Positions 44,686 to 54,653 of a stretch of DNA of 64,000 bases are shown here, one piece after another. Positions within the stretch are counted from its first letter, which is position 1; each line of letters starts with the position of its first letter. The position numbers and the translations under genes are program-made. Source of the DNA: an uncultured Cohaesibacter sp. (GTDB taxonomy: Bacteria; Pseudomonadota; Alphaproteobacteria; Rhizobiales; Cohaesibacteraceae); contig NZ_OY782764.1 in the NCBI RefSeq assembly GCF_963678225.1, forward strand, positions 1,245,001 through 1,309,000. The letters are read 5' to 3'. The notes under the pieces are model-generated. The model saw only the letters and a list, made by a program, of their open reading frames with translations, did not search any database and was not told the DNA's origin.

Positions 44686-46901
44686 CTTTGGATCACGGTC
44701 TCATCAATCCCAATGACACGTTGGAGCGGCAGAATGAAAAGCTGCTCAAGATTGTCACGACCCTGATGCGGCGGGTGGAGAAGGGCGTCGACGCGTCCGG
44801 CGTGGCCTATGCCCAGTTCCAGCGCGCAGTCTTGCTGGAAGATGAGGTGCGGGCACGCACCCATGATCTGGAACGGGCGCTGGATCTGCTCAATGAATCC
44901 AACGCCCGCCTCGCCAAGGCCAATGCGGAAACCGAAACGGCACGGGTCAATCTGGCCAACGCGCTGGAAACAGTGCAGGAGGGCTTTGCCCTCTTTGATG
45001 CTCAGGATGTGCTGGTCATGTGCAACAGTCGTTTTGGCTTGCCCATGCTTGACATCCATCCTCACCTCAAGCCCGGACTGCATTTCGAGGACTATGTCCG
45101 GATGGTCAGCACCAGCGCCTATTTTGATCTGCCCGAGGGGCAGACGGCGAAAATCTGGGCAGCCAACCGGATGGAACGGCATAAGGACAGCCACGTCGCC
45201 TTCAATGTGCGCATGGCCGGGGATTGCTGGTTGCAGGTAAGCGAACATCGCACCCCGGATGGGGGTACCGTCATTCTGCAAACTGATATTACCGACATGG
45301 TGCGGCTGGAACGGCAGGAGCGCGAAAGGCTGCTGGATGGCCAGGCTCGCCTCATTCGCGCCACGCTGGAACATCTCAATCAGGGCATCTGCATTTTTGA
45401 TGATCAGAACCGGCTCATCGGCTGGAATCAGCGGGCCGGCGAACTACTCAGCATTCCCGCAAGGCAGTTTCAGTTGGGCAATAGCTTTGCTGCGCTTTAC
45501 AAGCAGATCCGCACCAAGGTGAGCGTTTCCAACAAGACCGATGTCGGCCTGATCGAAAAATGGGTGCGGGATGGGGTCAGCCGTGCGCCGCTCTCCTTCG
45601 AGATCGTCATCGGCAAGGAGCGGACACTGGCTGTCTTTGCCCAACAGATGCCCGATGAGGGCTTCGTGATCAGCTTTACCGATGTGTCCGCCGAGCGGGC
45701 GGCCGTGCGGGCCATATCAGAAGTGAATGAAACACTGGAACAGCGGGTCACCGAGCGTACGCTGGAGCTGGAAGACGCGCTCTCGGAGGCTGAGCGGGCC
45801 AATGCCTCCAAGTCCCGTTTTGTGGCCGCCGCCAGCCACGATCTGTTGCAGCCTCTCTCTGCGGCCAAGTTGTTTGTAGCTTCGCTGGAAAGCGAAATCG
45901 AAGAGCCGGAGCTGGCCGAGCGCATTTCCAAGGCCAGCAATGCCTTGATGAGCGCGGAGAATATCCTCAATGCGCTCCTTGATATTTCCAAGCTGGATTC
46001 CGGCAGGGCGGCACTGCATGTGGGGCCTGTGTCCCTGCATCAGCTTCTGGATCAGTTGCGCGATGAGTTGGGGCCGCTTGCTGAAAAGAAGGGCCTGCAA
46101 TTCCGCATGATCGCGCCTCCGGCCGTTGTTGATAGCGATGCGTCCTATTTGCGCCGTATCCTGCAGAACCTGATCAGCAACGCCATTCGCTATACCCGGC
46201 AGGGCAAGGTGCTGGTCGGGGTGCGCAAACGGCATGGACGCCTGTTTGTTGAAGTGCGGGATACGGGACCCGGCATTCCAGAACATGAGCGCGGCCGGAT
46301 CTTTGATGAATTCCAGCGCCTTAATGCCAGCGTTAGCGCAGCAGACGGCATGGGGCTCGGGCTTGCCATCGTGGAGCGCGCCTGTCGCCTGCTTAAACAT
46401 CCCCTGCATCTGCAGTCTCAGGTGGGCAAGGGCACTTGCTTCTCCGTTGAGTTGCCTCTCTCCTCGGTGGCGCCAAAATGCGACCTGCCCGATGATCTGA
46501 TCCTTCTGGGCAAGGAAAAGCGCCTGAGCCTTGAGCATCACATCGTGCTGCTGCTTGAAAATGACGATAGCCTCAGGAGCGCCATCACGATCACACTGGA
46601 AAAATGGGGCGTGGACGTGTTGCCCTGCGCCAGAGAAGAGGAGGCGGTTTCGGTCTTGCAAGAGCTCGATATCGCGCCCGATGCCATCATCGCAGATTAC
46701 CAGCTAGACGATGGCAAGCTGGGCATCGATGTGGTGGAGCGCTTGCGCGAGCGCTATGGCAAGGTGCCCACCTGTATCATCTCGGCCAACCGCTCGCCTT
46801 TATTGGCCGATCACTGCCGACGGATGGGGGCTTCATTGCATCATAAGCCATTGAACCCGCTGGAATTGAGGGAATTTCTGGAAGATGCGGTGAGCCGATA
46901 G
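44682..46901 (+). CDS. PAS-containing hybrid histidine kinase
   Basis: A 739-aa protein without transmembrane helices, starting at GTG in the FIST stop region. An N-terminal coiled coil (residues 10-95) precedes two PAS_7-type domains (about 95-205 and 230-340; GFALFDAQD and GICIFDDQN). A second coiled coil leads to the HisKA domain with H386 in AASHDLLQPL, then the ATPase domain (N-box NLISNAIRY, G1 DTGPGIP, G2 GMGLGLAI). The C-terminal receiver (about 620-739) has acidic residues ENDD and phosphoacceptor Asp in IIADYQLDDG. Architecture matches ErcS'/NahK-type soluble hybrid kinases. It likely signals to the NarL-type regulator in its operon. Confidence 0.9.
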   Translation: MTLDHGLINPNDTLERQNEKLLKIVTTLMRRVEKGVDASGVAYAQFQRAVLLEDEVRARTHDLERALDLLNESNARLAKANAETETARVNLANALETVQEGFALFDAQDVLVMCNSRFGLPMLDIHPHLKPGLHFEDYVRMVSTSAYFDLPEGQTAKIWAANRMERHKDSHVAFNVRMAGDCWLQVSEHRTPDGGTVILQTDITDMVRLERQERERLLDGQARLIRATLEHLNQGICIFDDQNRLIGWNQRAGELLSIPARQFQLGNSFAALYKQIRTKVSVSNKTDVGLIEKWVRDGVSRAPLSFEIVIGKERTLAVFAQQMPDEGFVISFTDVSAERAAVRAISEVNETLEQRVTERTLELEDALSEAERANASKSRFVAAASHDLLQPLSAAKLFVASLESEIEEPELAERISKASNALMSAENILNALLDISKLDSGRAALHVGPVSLHQLLDQLRDELGPLAEKKGLQFRMIAPPAVVDSDASYLRRILQNLISNAIRYTRQGKVLVGVRKRHGRLFVEVRDTGPGIPEHERGRIFDEFQRLNASVSAADGMGLGLAIVERACRLLKHPLHLQSQVGKGTCFSVELPLSSVAPKCDLPDDLILLGKEKRLSLEHHIVLLLENDDSLRSAITITLEKWGVDVLPCAREEEAVSVLQELDIAPDAIIADYQLDDGKLGIDVVERLRERYGKVPTCIISANRSPLLADHCRRMGASLHHKPLNPLELREFLEDAVSR

Positions 46902-46928
46902 GCTTGCTTTCAGGCCTATCGGCTCACC
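46889..46928. promoter_or_regulatory. 15-bp perfect stem-loop overlapping the kinase stop codon
   Basis: GGTGAGCCGATAGGC (46889-46903), which contains the last codons and the TAG stop, pairs perfectly with GCCTATCGGCTCACC (46914-46928) over a 10-nt loop. No T-run follows in either direction. It lies between converging genes and may protect the mRNA 3' end or end transcription with Rho. Confidence 0.7.
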
Positions 46929-47003
46929 GGGAACAGCTGGGGGACTGTAATATTTTGATGGTCTTCGTCTTTCTTGTGGGCTGCGGACTTTTGCAAGCCC
47001 GTC

Positions 47004-47062
47004 CTTCCGGGAAATATCCAAACCCACGCATCCCCGGAAGGGGGGCAGGGCCGGAGCCCTGC
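47004..47062 (-). terminator. Hairpin cluster downstream of aldehyde dehydrogenase
   Basis: GCAGGGC-cgga-GCCCTGC (47045-47062) and a second inverted repeat CTTCCGG/CCGGAAG (47004-47010 with 47034-47040) lie directly after the gene on the minus strand. A T-run is missing, so terminator status is uncertain. Confidence 0.45.
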
Positions 47063-47069
47063 GGGAGTA

Positions 47070-48614
47070 TCAGAAGAAACCGAGCGCGTCGGTTGAATAG
47101 CTCACCAGCATATTCTTGGTCTGGCGATAGTGTTCAAGCATCATCTTGTGGGTCTCACGCCCGATGCCGGATTGTTTGTAGCCGCCAAAGGCCGCATGGG
47201 CCGGATAGGCATGGTAGCAGTTGGTCCAGACACGACCGGCCTGAATCTCACGACCGAAGCGGAAGGCCCGGTTGCCGTTGCGGGTCCAGATACCAGCGCC
47301 AAGGCCGTAGTCGGTATCGTTGGCAATGGCCAAAGCTTCATCATCATCCTTGAAGGTACAGACCGACAGCACCGGCCCGAAAATTTCCTCCTGGAAGATG
47401 CGCATCTTGTTGTCACCCTTGAAGACCGTCGGATTAATATAGTTGCCCCCTTCAAGGCCGGGCAGATTGGCGACCGTACCGCCCATCAGGCAGGTGGCGC
47501 CTTCCTGCTCGCCGATTTTCAGATAGGACGAGATTTTTTCCTTCTGTTCTCCGGACGCCTGCGCGCCGATCATGGTTTCCATATCGAGCGGGTTGCCCTG
47601 CTTGACCTTCTTTACGCGCTCCAGTGCGCGGGCCATGAAGTCGTCATAGATGGATTCCTGCACCAGCGCACGAGACGGACAGGTGCAGACCTCGCCGGAG
47701 TTGAGGGCGAACATTGAGAAGCCTTCAAGGCATTTGTCAAAATAGGCATCGTCTGCATCCATGATGTCTTCAAAGAAGATATTAGGCGATTTACCACCAA
47801 GCTCCAACGTCACGGGAATGAGATTCTGCGAGGCGTATTGCATGATCAGACGACCCGTGGTCGTCTCGCCCGTAAAGGCGATCTTGGCGATGCGGTTGGA
47901 CGAGGCGAGCGGTTTGCCTGCTTCCAGTCCGAAGCCGTTAACGACGTTGAGCACGCCGGGCGGCAGCAGATGGCCGACCAGATCCAGAAAGACCATGATA
48001 GAGGCCGGAGTCTGCTCGGCAGGCTTGAGCACCACGCAGTTGCCTGCAGCAAGCGCGGGAGCCATCTTCCAGACCGCCATCAGAAGCGGGAAGTTCCACG
48101 GTATGATCTGCCCAACCACGCCCAGTGGTTCTGGAATGTGATAGGCATAGGTGTTGTGATCAATCTCCGAAATATGCCCCTCTTCAGCGCGGATGCAGCC
48201 GGCGAAATAGCGGAAATGATCGATCGCCAGAGCCACGTCGGCCGCGATGGATTCGCGGATCGGCTTGCCATTGTCGATGGTTTCGGCCACGGCCAGCATC
48301 TGGGTGTTGGCTTCCATCAGATCCGCGATCTTGAGCAGCATGTTTGAGCGCTCGGTCAGCGAGGTTTTGCCCCAGGCCGGAAAGGCCGCATGGGCTGCAT
48401 CCAGCGCCGCTTCGATGTCATCGGCGTTGGAGCGGGCGCATTCGCAAATGACTTCGCCGGTGATGGGCGTCACATTCTCGAAATACTGCCCGGACTTCGG
48501 TTCGACGAATGCGCCATTGATGAAGTTGCCATAGCGAGGCTTGAACGGGAATTCCACATTCAGATGCGTTGTATCAAGCGCCGCGCTGCGGCTGATCGGT
48601 GTATTGATATCCAT
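47070..48614 (-). CDS. NAD-dependent aldehyde dehydrogenase (ExaC/AldB type)
   Basis: A 514-aa cytosolic enzyme oxidising aldehydes to acids with NAD(P). The catalytic Cys is in [15 protein letters not shown] (near residue 302), where the GEVCTCPSR form is characteristic of the AldB/ExaC acetaldehyde group. The conserved Glu is in [11 protein letters not shown], and the cofactor part includes [18 protein letters not shown] and [16 protein letters not shown]-like site GGGAGGA precedes the ATG. It converges on the kinase/FIST/regulator operon, so it may be a target of that circuit. In pseudomonads ExaC acts after quinoprotein ethanol oxidation; no alcohol dehydrogenase gene lies in this window. 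Confidence 0.92.
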   Translation of the reverse strand: MDINTPISRSAALDTTHLNVEFPFKPRYGNFINGAFVEPKSGQYFENVTPITGEVICECARSNADDIEAALDAAHAAFPAWGKTSLTERSNMLLKIADLMEANTQMLAVAETIDNGKPIRESIAADVALAIDHFRYFAGCIRAEEGHISEIDHNTYAYHIPEPLGVVGQIIPWNFPLLMAVWKMAPALAAGNCVVLKPAEQTPASIMVFLDLVGHLLPPGVLNVVNGFGLEAGKPLASSNRIAKIAFTGETTTGRLIMQYASQNLIPVTLELGGKSPNIFFEDIMDADDAYFDKCLEGFSMFALNSGEVCTCPSRALVQESIYDDFMARALERVKKVKQGNPLDMETMIGAQASGEQKEKISSYLKIGEQEGATCLMGGTVANLPGLEGGNYINPTVFKGDNKMRIFQEEIFGPVLSVCTFKDDDEALAIANDTDYGLGAGIWTRNGNRAFRFGREIQAGRVWTNCYHAYPAHAAFGGYKQSGIGRETHKMMLEHYRQTKNMLVSYSTDALGFF

Positions 48615-49362
48615 GACTTTCCTCCCAAAAAATGCTGCGTGCCGCCCAGATCCTGTCGGACCTCTTGCTCGTGGGTCTGCTTATTCCTGACGGCTCACAA
48701 ACTGTATCTATTCCAGATTAGAACTGACCCGCACGCGCGCCTATGAGACCAAGGTGCCTATCTTAAGTATTAGTGTAATTACGTAGAAAAATGCACTGAC
48801 TCACTTGTCGGGAAAACAATGACTTACCGCAGTGCGGCAAACGGGTTCAAAGCGATAAATGCCGACTTTGGCACGGGGCTAATGGTTTGGCAGGACTACC
48901 CCTTGTTGAAGAGGGCCAAGGCCTGGGTCGCTGCGTTCATTTGTCTCACCGATCATGGCTGCGCGCTGGGCTTGCAGGCAAAGCAGCGCAAGCTTGCGGA
49001 TTCTGCCATGGAATCGAGACAGATAGCCGGTGCCTGCAAATCATATGTGCAATCAAGAGTGGTTTTAGGTTTGCCATGCGCGCAAGAATTTGATCAAGCC
49101 GTTGGTACAACAATAATTTTACAGTTGATTTTTCTTTGCGTTTCGACATATTTGTCGACATATGTAATACAAGTTTTTGGCATTTTTTAAGTGTGTCCCC
49201 CCCGCGCTGACAAAACGCACGGGAATTCATGTTTCTCCCGCTGAATTTCCCCTCAAAACATCGATCATCGCCCGCTAGCCGGCGTCCCTGTCCCAGGGAA
49301 AATGTTTTTAGTTGCCTCTCCTGCCAGCGCTGCTCGGCTGAAGAATTTTGAAAGGTTGAACA
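48615..49362. other. Intergenic region upstream of the peptide ABC operon
   Basis: 748 nt between divergent genes. The part next to aldehyde dehydrogenase (48660-48800) is A/T-rich and promoter-like. A direct repeat CGACATAT-ttgt-CGACATAT (49144-49163) lies about 200 nt before the ABC operon and could bind a regulator. A 123-codon frame (48819-49190) has no ribosome-binding site or family likeness and is probably not a gene. Confidence 0.4.
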
Positions 49363-51198
49363 GTGAAAGAGAGTTCCTCCGATGCATCCTCTCTCATCAG
49401 GGTAGAAAACCTCACCGTGGCATTCGGTGCCGAAAAGGTGGTTGAAGATCTCAGCTTTTCGGTCCGGTCCGGTCAGACCCTGGCCATCGTCGGTGAGAGT
49501 GGTTCGGGCAAGTCGGTTACGTCCCTGTCGATCCTGCGGCTCGCAGATATTTCCGGGGCGCACTATCTGGGCGGGCGCATATTGTTCGAATCGGCACAGG
49601 GAGAGCAGGATCTGCTTGCCCTGTCGCAGCAGGAAATGCGCGCCATTCGTGGCAAGGAAATTGCCATGATCTTTCAGGAACCGATGACCTCGCTCAATCC
49701 TGTCTTCACGATCGGCGACCAGATTGCCGAGGTCTTGCAACTGCATGAGGGTATGGCACGCAAGGAAGCTCTGGCCGAAGGGGTCAAACTGCTCAAGATG
49801 GTGCGTTTGGCTGACGCTGAAAGCATCATTGGCCGCTATCCGCACCAGCTGTCCGGCGGCATGCGCCAGCGCGTTATGATCGCCATGGCGCTGGCCTGTC
49901 GCCCCAAGTTGCTGATTGCAGATGAGCCGACCACGGCATTGGATGTGACCATTCAGGCCCAGATTCTGGCGATTTTGCGGGATCTAAAAGACAGCCTAGA
50001 TATGGGCATCATCTTCATCACTCATGATATGGGCGTTGTTGCGGAAATGGCCGACGATGTAGTCGTCATGCGCAAGGGTCACAAGGTGGAAGAACAACCG
50101 GTGGAGGCCATCTTCACCAATCCGCAGCATCTCTACACCCAGACGCTGCTTTCGGCTGTGCCCAAGCTGGGAGCCATGAATGGTGAGGATTTCCCAAAGC
50201 GCCTGCCGGTTTCGGTCTACGACGAGGCGGGAGCCCACACCGAAGGGGAGTTGCGGGTTCAGAATACCGCCAATTATGAAGCTGCCCCGCTGGTGCGCGT
50301 GGAAGATCTGGTTGTACGCTTCAATGTGAAGAAAAATTTTCTTGGCCGCCCAACCCATCGGGTGCACGCGGTCGAGGAAATCAGCCTTGATATCTACCCG
50401 GGAGAAACGCTGGCTCTGGTAGGCGAAAGTGGCTCGGGCAAATCGACCATCGGCCGTACCATCCAACAGCTGCAGGAAAGTCAGGCGGGCAACATAACCT
50501 TCAATGGCAAACGTTTCGCGGATATGGGTAGGGGCGAGAAGCGCGCCCTGCGGCAGAAGATCCAGTATATTTTTCAAGACCCTTATGCCTCTCTCGATCC
50601 GCGCAAGACGGTGGGCTTCTCCATCGCCGAACCGATCCGCACCCACGGCATTCTGCATGATCAGGGGCTGATCGAAAAACGCGTCAGCGACTTGCTGGAA
50701 CGCGTCGGCCTGTCTGCATCTCATGGGCGGCGTTATCCGCACGAATTCTCGGGTGGGCAACGTCAACGCATCTGTATTGCCCGCGCCCTTGCTTCCGATC
50801 CCGAATTGATCATTGCGGACGAAGCCCTTTCGGCGCTGGATGTGTCCGTACAGGCGCAGATCATTAATCTTTTCATGGATTTGCAGGAGGAGCGGGGGCT
50901 TTCCTATCTCTTCATCAGCCATGATATGGCGGTGGTGGAGCAGATCAGCCATCGGGTGGCCGTGCTCTATCTGGGGCAGATTGTCGAATTCGGCAGTCGC
51001 CGTCAGGTGTTTGAAAACCCGACCCATTCCTACACGCAGAATCTGCTTGCTGCCGTGCCGATTGCCGATCCGCACCAGCGCATCATGATGGCCATCAACG
51101 AAGCCGACATCCCCAGCCCCATTCGGGCCGTGGGCAATGAGCCGGCTCGCCTTTCCCATCGGGAAGTCGCACCCGGTCACCTTGTCGCCAATCAATAA
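49363..51198 (+). CDS. Peptide ABC transporter, fused two-domain ATPase (GsiA/DppDF type)
   Basis: A 611-aa ATPase with two complete nucleotide-binding domains, replacing separate DppD and DppF. Domain 1 has [34 protein letters not shown] and [12 protein letters not shown]; domain 2 (from about residue 310) has [35 protein letters not shown] and [12 protein letters not shown]. The start is GTG with AAGG upstream. Here the ATPase gene comes first in the operon, before the binding-protein gene, the order seen in glutathione importer (Gsi) operons. It powers uptake of a peptide or similar compound with the three following genes. Confidence 0.92.
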   Translation: MKESSSDASSLIRVENLTVAFGAEKVVEDLSFSVRSGQTLAIVGESGSGKSVTSLSILRLADISGAHYLGGRILFESAQGEQDLLALSQQEMRAIRGKEIAMIFQEPMTSLNPVFTIGDQIAEVLQLHEGMARKEALAEGVKLLKMVRLADAESIIGRYPHQLSGGMRQRVMIAMALACRPKLLIADEPTTALDVTIQAQILAILRDLKDSLDMGIIFITHDMGVVAEMADDVVVMRKGHKVEEQPVEAIFTNPQHLYTQTLLSAVPKLGAMNGEDFPKRLPVSVYDEAGAHTEGELRVQNTANYEAAPLVRVEDLVVRFNVKKNFLGRPTHRVHAVEEISLDIYPGETLALVGESGSGKSTIGRTIQQLQESQAGNITFNGKRFADMGRGEKRALRQKIQYIFQDPYASLDPRKTVGFSIAEPIRTHGILHDQGLIEKRVSDLLERVGLSASHGRRYPHEFSGGQRQRICIARALASDPELIIADEALSALDVSVQAQIINLFMDLQEERGLSYLFISHDMAVVEQISHRVAVLYLGQIVEFGSRRQVFENPTHSYTQNLLAAVPIADPHQRIMMAINEADIPSPIRAVGNEPARLSHREVAPGHLVANQ

Positions 51199-51240
51199 AA
51201 TCACTTCATCAAAAAGTTCGTCAAAAGAGGGAACATCAAA

Positions 51241-52770
51241 ATGAATAAATTTCTGAAAACGACTGCCGCCGTGGCTGTCATGGCCATTGCCAGCATGGGC
51301 ATGGCAACCAGCCAGTCCATGGCAGAAGGCAAGCTTTCTGTCTCCGTCGCTCTTGATCCAGGCAGTTGGGACCCAATCGATACATTTCTTGTCGCATGGG
51401 GCGCTGTCGGCTCGAACATCTTTGACGGCCTGACCGAACGCGACACCAATGCCAAACTGCATCCGGGCCTGGCCACCAGCTGGGAAGTGCTTGATGAGGG
51501 CGTGCGCATTCGCTTCAAGCTGCGCGAAGGTGTGAAATTCCATAATGGCGAGCCATTCAACGCCGAAGCCGTTAAATTCACCTTTGATCGCCTGCTGGGC
51601 GAAATCGGGGCAAAAGGCCCGCAGCGCGCCAACTATACCTCGGTTGAAAGCGTTGAAATCATTGATGACTATACTGTTGATTTCCACCTGACCCAGCCCG
51701 ATCCGGTTCTGCTGACCAAGCTGGCTGGCTATGGCGCCATGATTGTGCCGCCGAAATATATCACGGAAAAAGGCGAAGACTATTTCAATACCCATCCGGT
51801 CGGCACCGGTCCATTCAGCTTCGTTTCCTACGAGCCGAAGGTTGATCTGGAACTGAAGGCAAATCCGGACTATTGGGGCGATGTCGCTAAGGTATCCGAA
51901 CTGGAATATCGCTTTATTTCCGAGCTGACCACAGCTGTCGCCGAGCTGCAGGCCGGGCGTCTCGACATCGTCGAAGATCTGCCGATCTCCATGCTTTCCG
52001 TCGTCAAGGACGATGCCAAACTTGATGTTGTTTCCACCGCTGGTCCAACCGTTTATGGTTTGCGCTTCAACACCCGTGATGGCATCACCGCCAACAAGGA
52101 TGTGCGCAAGGCCATTGTCATGGCCGTTGACCGCGCTACCATCATCAAATCTCTCTTGGCAGGGGAAGCCGAAGAAATCGCCAGCTTCCAGAGCTCGCTC
52201 TCCTTTGGTTATGATCCCGAGCTGAAGCCGCTGCCTTACAATCCTGAAGAAGCCAAGAAGCTGCTAAAAGCGGCTGGTGTTGCACCGGGCACGGAAATCC
52301 AGATCGATATCCGCGCAGGCAAGCCGACCTTCAACGAAGTGGTACAGGCCGTTGGTGCCTATCTGCAGACCGTAGGGTTGAAAGCTGTCATCAAGCCATA
52401 TGAGAACAGCGTGTTCCTTAACGATATCGTGCCGCAAGGTAAGACCGGTGCCCTGTTCCAGCAGAGCTGGGGTGGCTGGACCCTCGATTATGATAACACT
52501 GCCTATCTGCTCTATCATACGGGCCAGAAATGGAACCCATATGGCACCGATGCCAAACTCGACGCCATGCTTGAAGAACAACGTCCTATGACCGATGTGG
52601 CAAAGCGTGAAGAGCTGCTCAAGAACATCGCCGCCTATGTCGCTGATGAAGCTCTGGAAATGCCGCTCTATGGCCTTAAAGCCATCTATGGTGTCAACAA
52701 GCGCCTTGAAGGCTTCGTTCCGGCCCCGGATAACCGCGTCAAGCTGAACACGGTCAGCATCAAGCAGTAA
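51241..52770 (+). CDS. ABC peptide-binding protein (SBP family 5)
   Basis: A 509-aa periplasmic protein with signal peptide (MNKFLKTTAAVAVMAIASMG, cleaved after SMA). It has the SBP_bac_5 features GLTERDTNAKLHPGLATSWEV, FKLREGVKFHNGEPFNAEAVKFT (positions about 51511-51579) and FSFVSYEP. It binds peptides or similar ligands for the ABC importer. It lies 42 nt after the ATPase gene. Confidence 0.93.
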   Translation: MNKFLKTTAAVAVMAIASMGMATSQSMAEGKLSVSVALDPGSWDPIDTFLVAWGAVGSNIFDGLTERDTNAKLHPGLATSWEVLDEGVRIRFKLREGVKFHNGEPFNAEAVKFTFDRLLGEIGAKGPQRANYTSVESVEIIDDYTVDFHLTQPDPVLLTKLAGYGAMIVPPKYITEKGEDYFNTHPVGTGPFSFVSYEPKVDLELKANPDYWGDVAKVSELEYRFISELTTAVAELQAGRLDIVEDLPISMLSVVKDDAKLDVVSTAGPTVYGLRFNTRDGITANKDVRKAIVMAVDRATIIKSLLAGEAEEIASFQSSLSFGYDPELKPLPYNPEEAKKLLKAAGVAPGTEIQIDIRAGKPTFNEVVQAVGAYLQTVGLKAVIKPYENSVFLNDIVPQGKTGALFQQSWGGWTLDYDNTAYLLYHTGQKWNPYGTDAKLDAMLEEQRPMTDVAKREELLKNIAAYVADEALEMPLYGLKAIYGVNKRLEGFVPAPDNRVKLNTVSIKQ

Positions 52771-52796
52771 CGAAGTCCTTATGGACTATGGCTCGG

Positions 52797-52843
52797 GGGC
52801 GGCGGTCGCTGCCGCCCTCTCCCCTTCCTTGCCCCGGGCAAGG
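52797..52843 (+). promoter_or_regulatory. Two stem-loops between peptide-binding protein and permease genes
   Basis: GGGCGGC (52797-52803) pairs with GCCGCCC (52811-52817), and CCTTGCC-ccg-GGCAAGG (52827-52843) forms a second hairpin. No T-run is present. Placement after the binding-protein gene matches that in the Liv and TRAP operons. Confidence 0.7.
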
Positions 52844-52872
52844 CTCCTGGAGAAGAAACGGAGATCGGATTG

Positions 52873-53796
52873 ATGGCCGGATTTATCGTCAAACGCATGC
52901 TGCAGGCGATTTTCGCAACGCTTATCGTCACATTGCTGGTGTCATATGCCATTCGCCTGACGGGCGACCCGGCCCTGATGTTGACGCAAGGGGCAGGCAG
53001 TATCACGGAAGCCGATCTGGCCCGCATCCGCGAGGCTCTCGGGGTTAACCGGCCGTTCCTGGTGCAGTATTTCGAATTTCTAAGAGGCATGGTGACCTTC
53101 GATTTCGGCAAAAGCTTTCTGGGCGGAACCTCGGTTGGCCTGCTGATCAAGGGGGCATTGCCCTCCACGCTGGTGCTGGCTTTCTGGTCCATGCTGGTCT
53201 CCATCATGATTTCCATTCCGCTGGGCATTACCGCAGCGGTGCATCGCAACAAGATGGTGGATCAGGTCATTCGCGTGTTCTCGCTGGTTGGTCTTTCCTT
53301 CCCGAACTTCTGGCTGGCGATCATGCTGGTGCTGGTCTTTTCCATCACATGGAACCTGTTGCCGCCAAGCGGCATGGTCGGTTCGCTGTCTTACATCATG
53401 CCTAGCGTAACCATGGGCATCATCCTGACTGCGACGAATGTGCGGCTGGTGCGCACCACCATGCTGGAAACGCTCAATGCGCAATATATCATGGTCGCTC
53501 GTGCCAAGGGGCTTTCCGAACGCAAGGTGCTTTATAAGCATGCCCTGCGCAACTGCGCCATTCCGCTCATCACCTATCTGGGCCTTCAGTTTGGCGGCCT
53601 GCTGGGCGGCATCGTGGTCATCGAGCGTGTCTTCAACTGGCCCGGTATGGGCACGCTGGCATTTGATGCGGTCGGCGCTCGTGACTATCCTGTATTACAG
53701 GCCACCATCATGGTCCTGTCCCTGATGATCATCATCGTCAATCTGGCCGTCGACATCATTTACGGACTCGTCGACCCACGTATTCGGACGGAGTAG
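52873..53796 (+). CDS. Peptide ABC transporter permease (DppB/GsiC type)
   Basis: A 307-aa inner-membrane protein with six predicted helices. The N-terminal FIVKRMLQAIFATLIVTLLV (positions about 52882-52941) and the GDPALMLTQGAG-like loop are typical of DppB, as is the EAA loop YIMVARAKGLSERKVLYKHALRN. The ATG at 52873 is used in preference to the TTG one codon before it. It pairs with the DppC-like permease after 5 nt. Confidence 0.92.
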   Translation: MAGFIVKRMLQAIFATLIVTLLVSYAIRLTGDPALMLTQGAGSITEADLARIREALGVNRPFLVQYFEFLRGMVTFDFGKSFLGGTSVGLLIKGALPSTLVLAFWSMLVSIMISIPLGITAAVHRNKMVDQVIRVFSLVGLSFPNFWLAIMLVLVFSITWNLLPPSGMVGSLSYIMPSVTMGIILTATNVRLVRTTMLETLNAQYIMVARAKGLSERKVLYKHALRNCAIPLITYLGLQFGGLLGGIVVIERVFNWPGMGTLAFDAVGARDYPVLQATIMVLSLMIIIVNLAVDIIYGLVDPRIRTE

Positions 53797-53801
53797 AAGA
53801 G

Positions 53802-54653
53802 ATGGCTGAAAGCATGAAAAAGAAACGATCATTCGATCTCAGCATGGAACTCATTGTGGGGGCTACGCTGCTGATTGTCATTCTGCTGTCGGCTCTTTTT
53901 GCCCATCAGCTGTTTCCCGATGGCGTGGACAAGATCGATTTGCTCTCCCGCCTGACCCCGCCCTTTGCCAAGCCCGAGCATCCGCTAGGATCTGATCCGC
54001 TGGGACGTGACGTGTTGGCGCGCGTGGTTGCCGGTGGGCGCATATCGCTGTTGATTGGTGTAACGTCCGTCATCGGCGCAGTAACGCTCGGCGTGACCAT
54101 CGGCCTGATTGCCGGCTTTTATCGCGGCATAACCGACATGCTGATGATGCGCTTTGTCGATATCCAGCTGGCCTTGCCCTTCATTTTGCTCGCCATCACC
54201 TTCATCGCTATTCTGGGCGGCAGCCTCGTCAACACGATCATACTGCTGATCGTGTCCCAGTGGGTGCAATATGCCCGCCTTGTGCGCGGACAGGTTCTGG
54301 CTCTACGCGACCGGGAGTTCATTCTTGCGGCGCGCGCTATCGGGGTCAAGGATTGGCGCATCATCGTGCAGCACCTTCTGCCCAATCTCACCGGCCCGGT
54401 CATTGTCTTGATGACCCTTAACGTGGCCAACAATATCCTGCTGGAAAGCAGCCTGACCTTCCTGGGCATGGGGGTCGATCCGACGATCCCGACCTGGGGT
54501 GGCATGCTTGCTGAAGGCCGCTCTTATCTGCAAACTGCCTGGTGGGTTAGCGTGTTCCCCGGTCTGGCTATCATGCTGACCGTGCTCGGCCTCAACCTTC
54601 TGGGCGACTGGATGCGTGATCAGCTTGATCCCACCGGAAAGACATCTCTATGA
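53802..54653 (+). CDS. Peptide ABC transporter permease (DppC/GsiD type)
   Basis: A 283-aa inner-membrane protein with the DppC-type loop HPLGSDPLGRDVLARVVAGGRISL and EAA loop FILAARAIGVKDWRIIVQHLLPN. It is the second pore subunit. Its stop overlaps the start of the M14 peptidase gene (ATGA), tying peptide uptake to a hydrolase. Confidence 0.92.
   Translation: MAESMKKKRSFDLSMELIVGATLLIVILLSALFAHQLFPDGVDKIDLLSRLTPPFAKPEHPLGSDPLGRDVLARVVAGGRISLLIGVTSVIGAVTLGVTIGLIAGFYRGITDMLMMRFVDIQLALPFILLAITFIAILGGSLVNTIILLIVSQWVQYARLVRGQVLALRDREFILAARAIGVKDWRIIVQHLLPNLTGPVIVLMTLNVANNILLESSLTFLGMGVDPTIPTWGGMLAEGRSYLQTAWWVSVFPGLAIMLTVLGLNLLGDWMRDQLDPTGKTSL

Noticed and set aside
48819-49190. Possible small gene of 123 codons before the peptide ABC operon
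   Set aside because: No ribosome-binding site, no recognisable domain, and a hydrophobic end that is likely due to A/T-rich promoter DNA.
49996-51795. Open frame of 599 codons on the minus strand
   Set aside because: It is antisense to the fused ATPase and the binding-protein gene, both of which have full motif sets.
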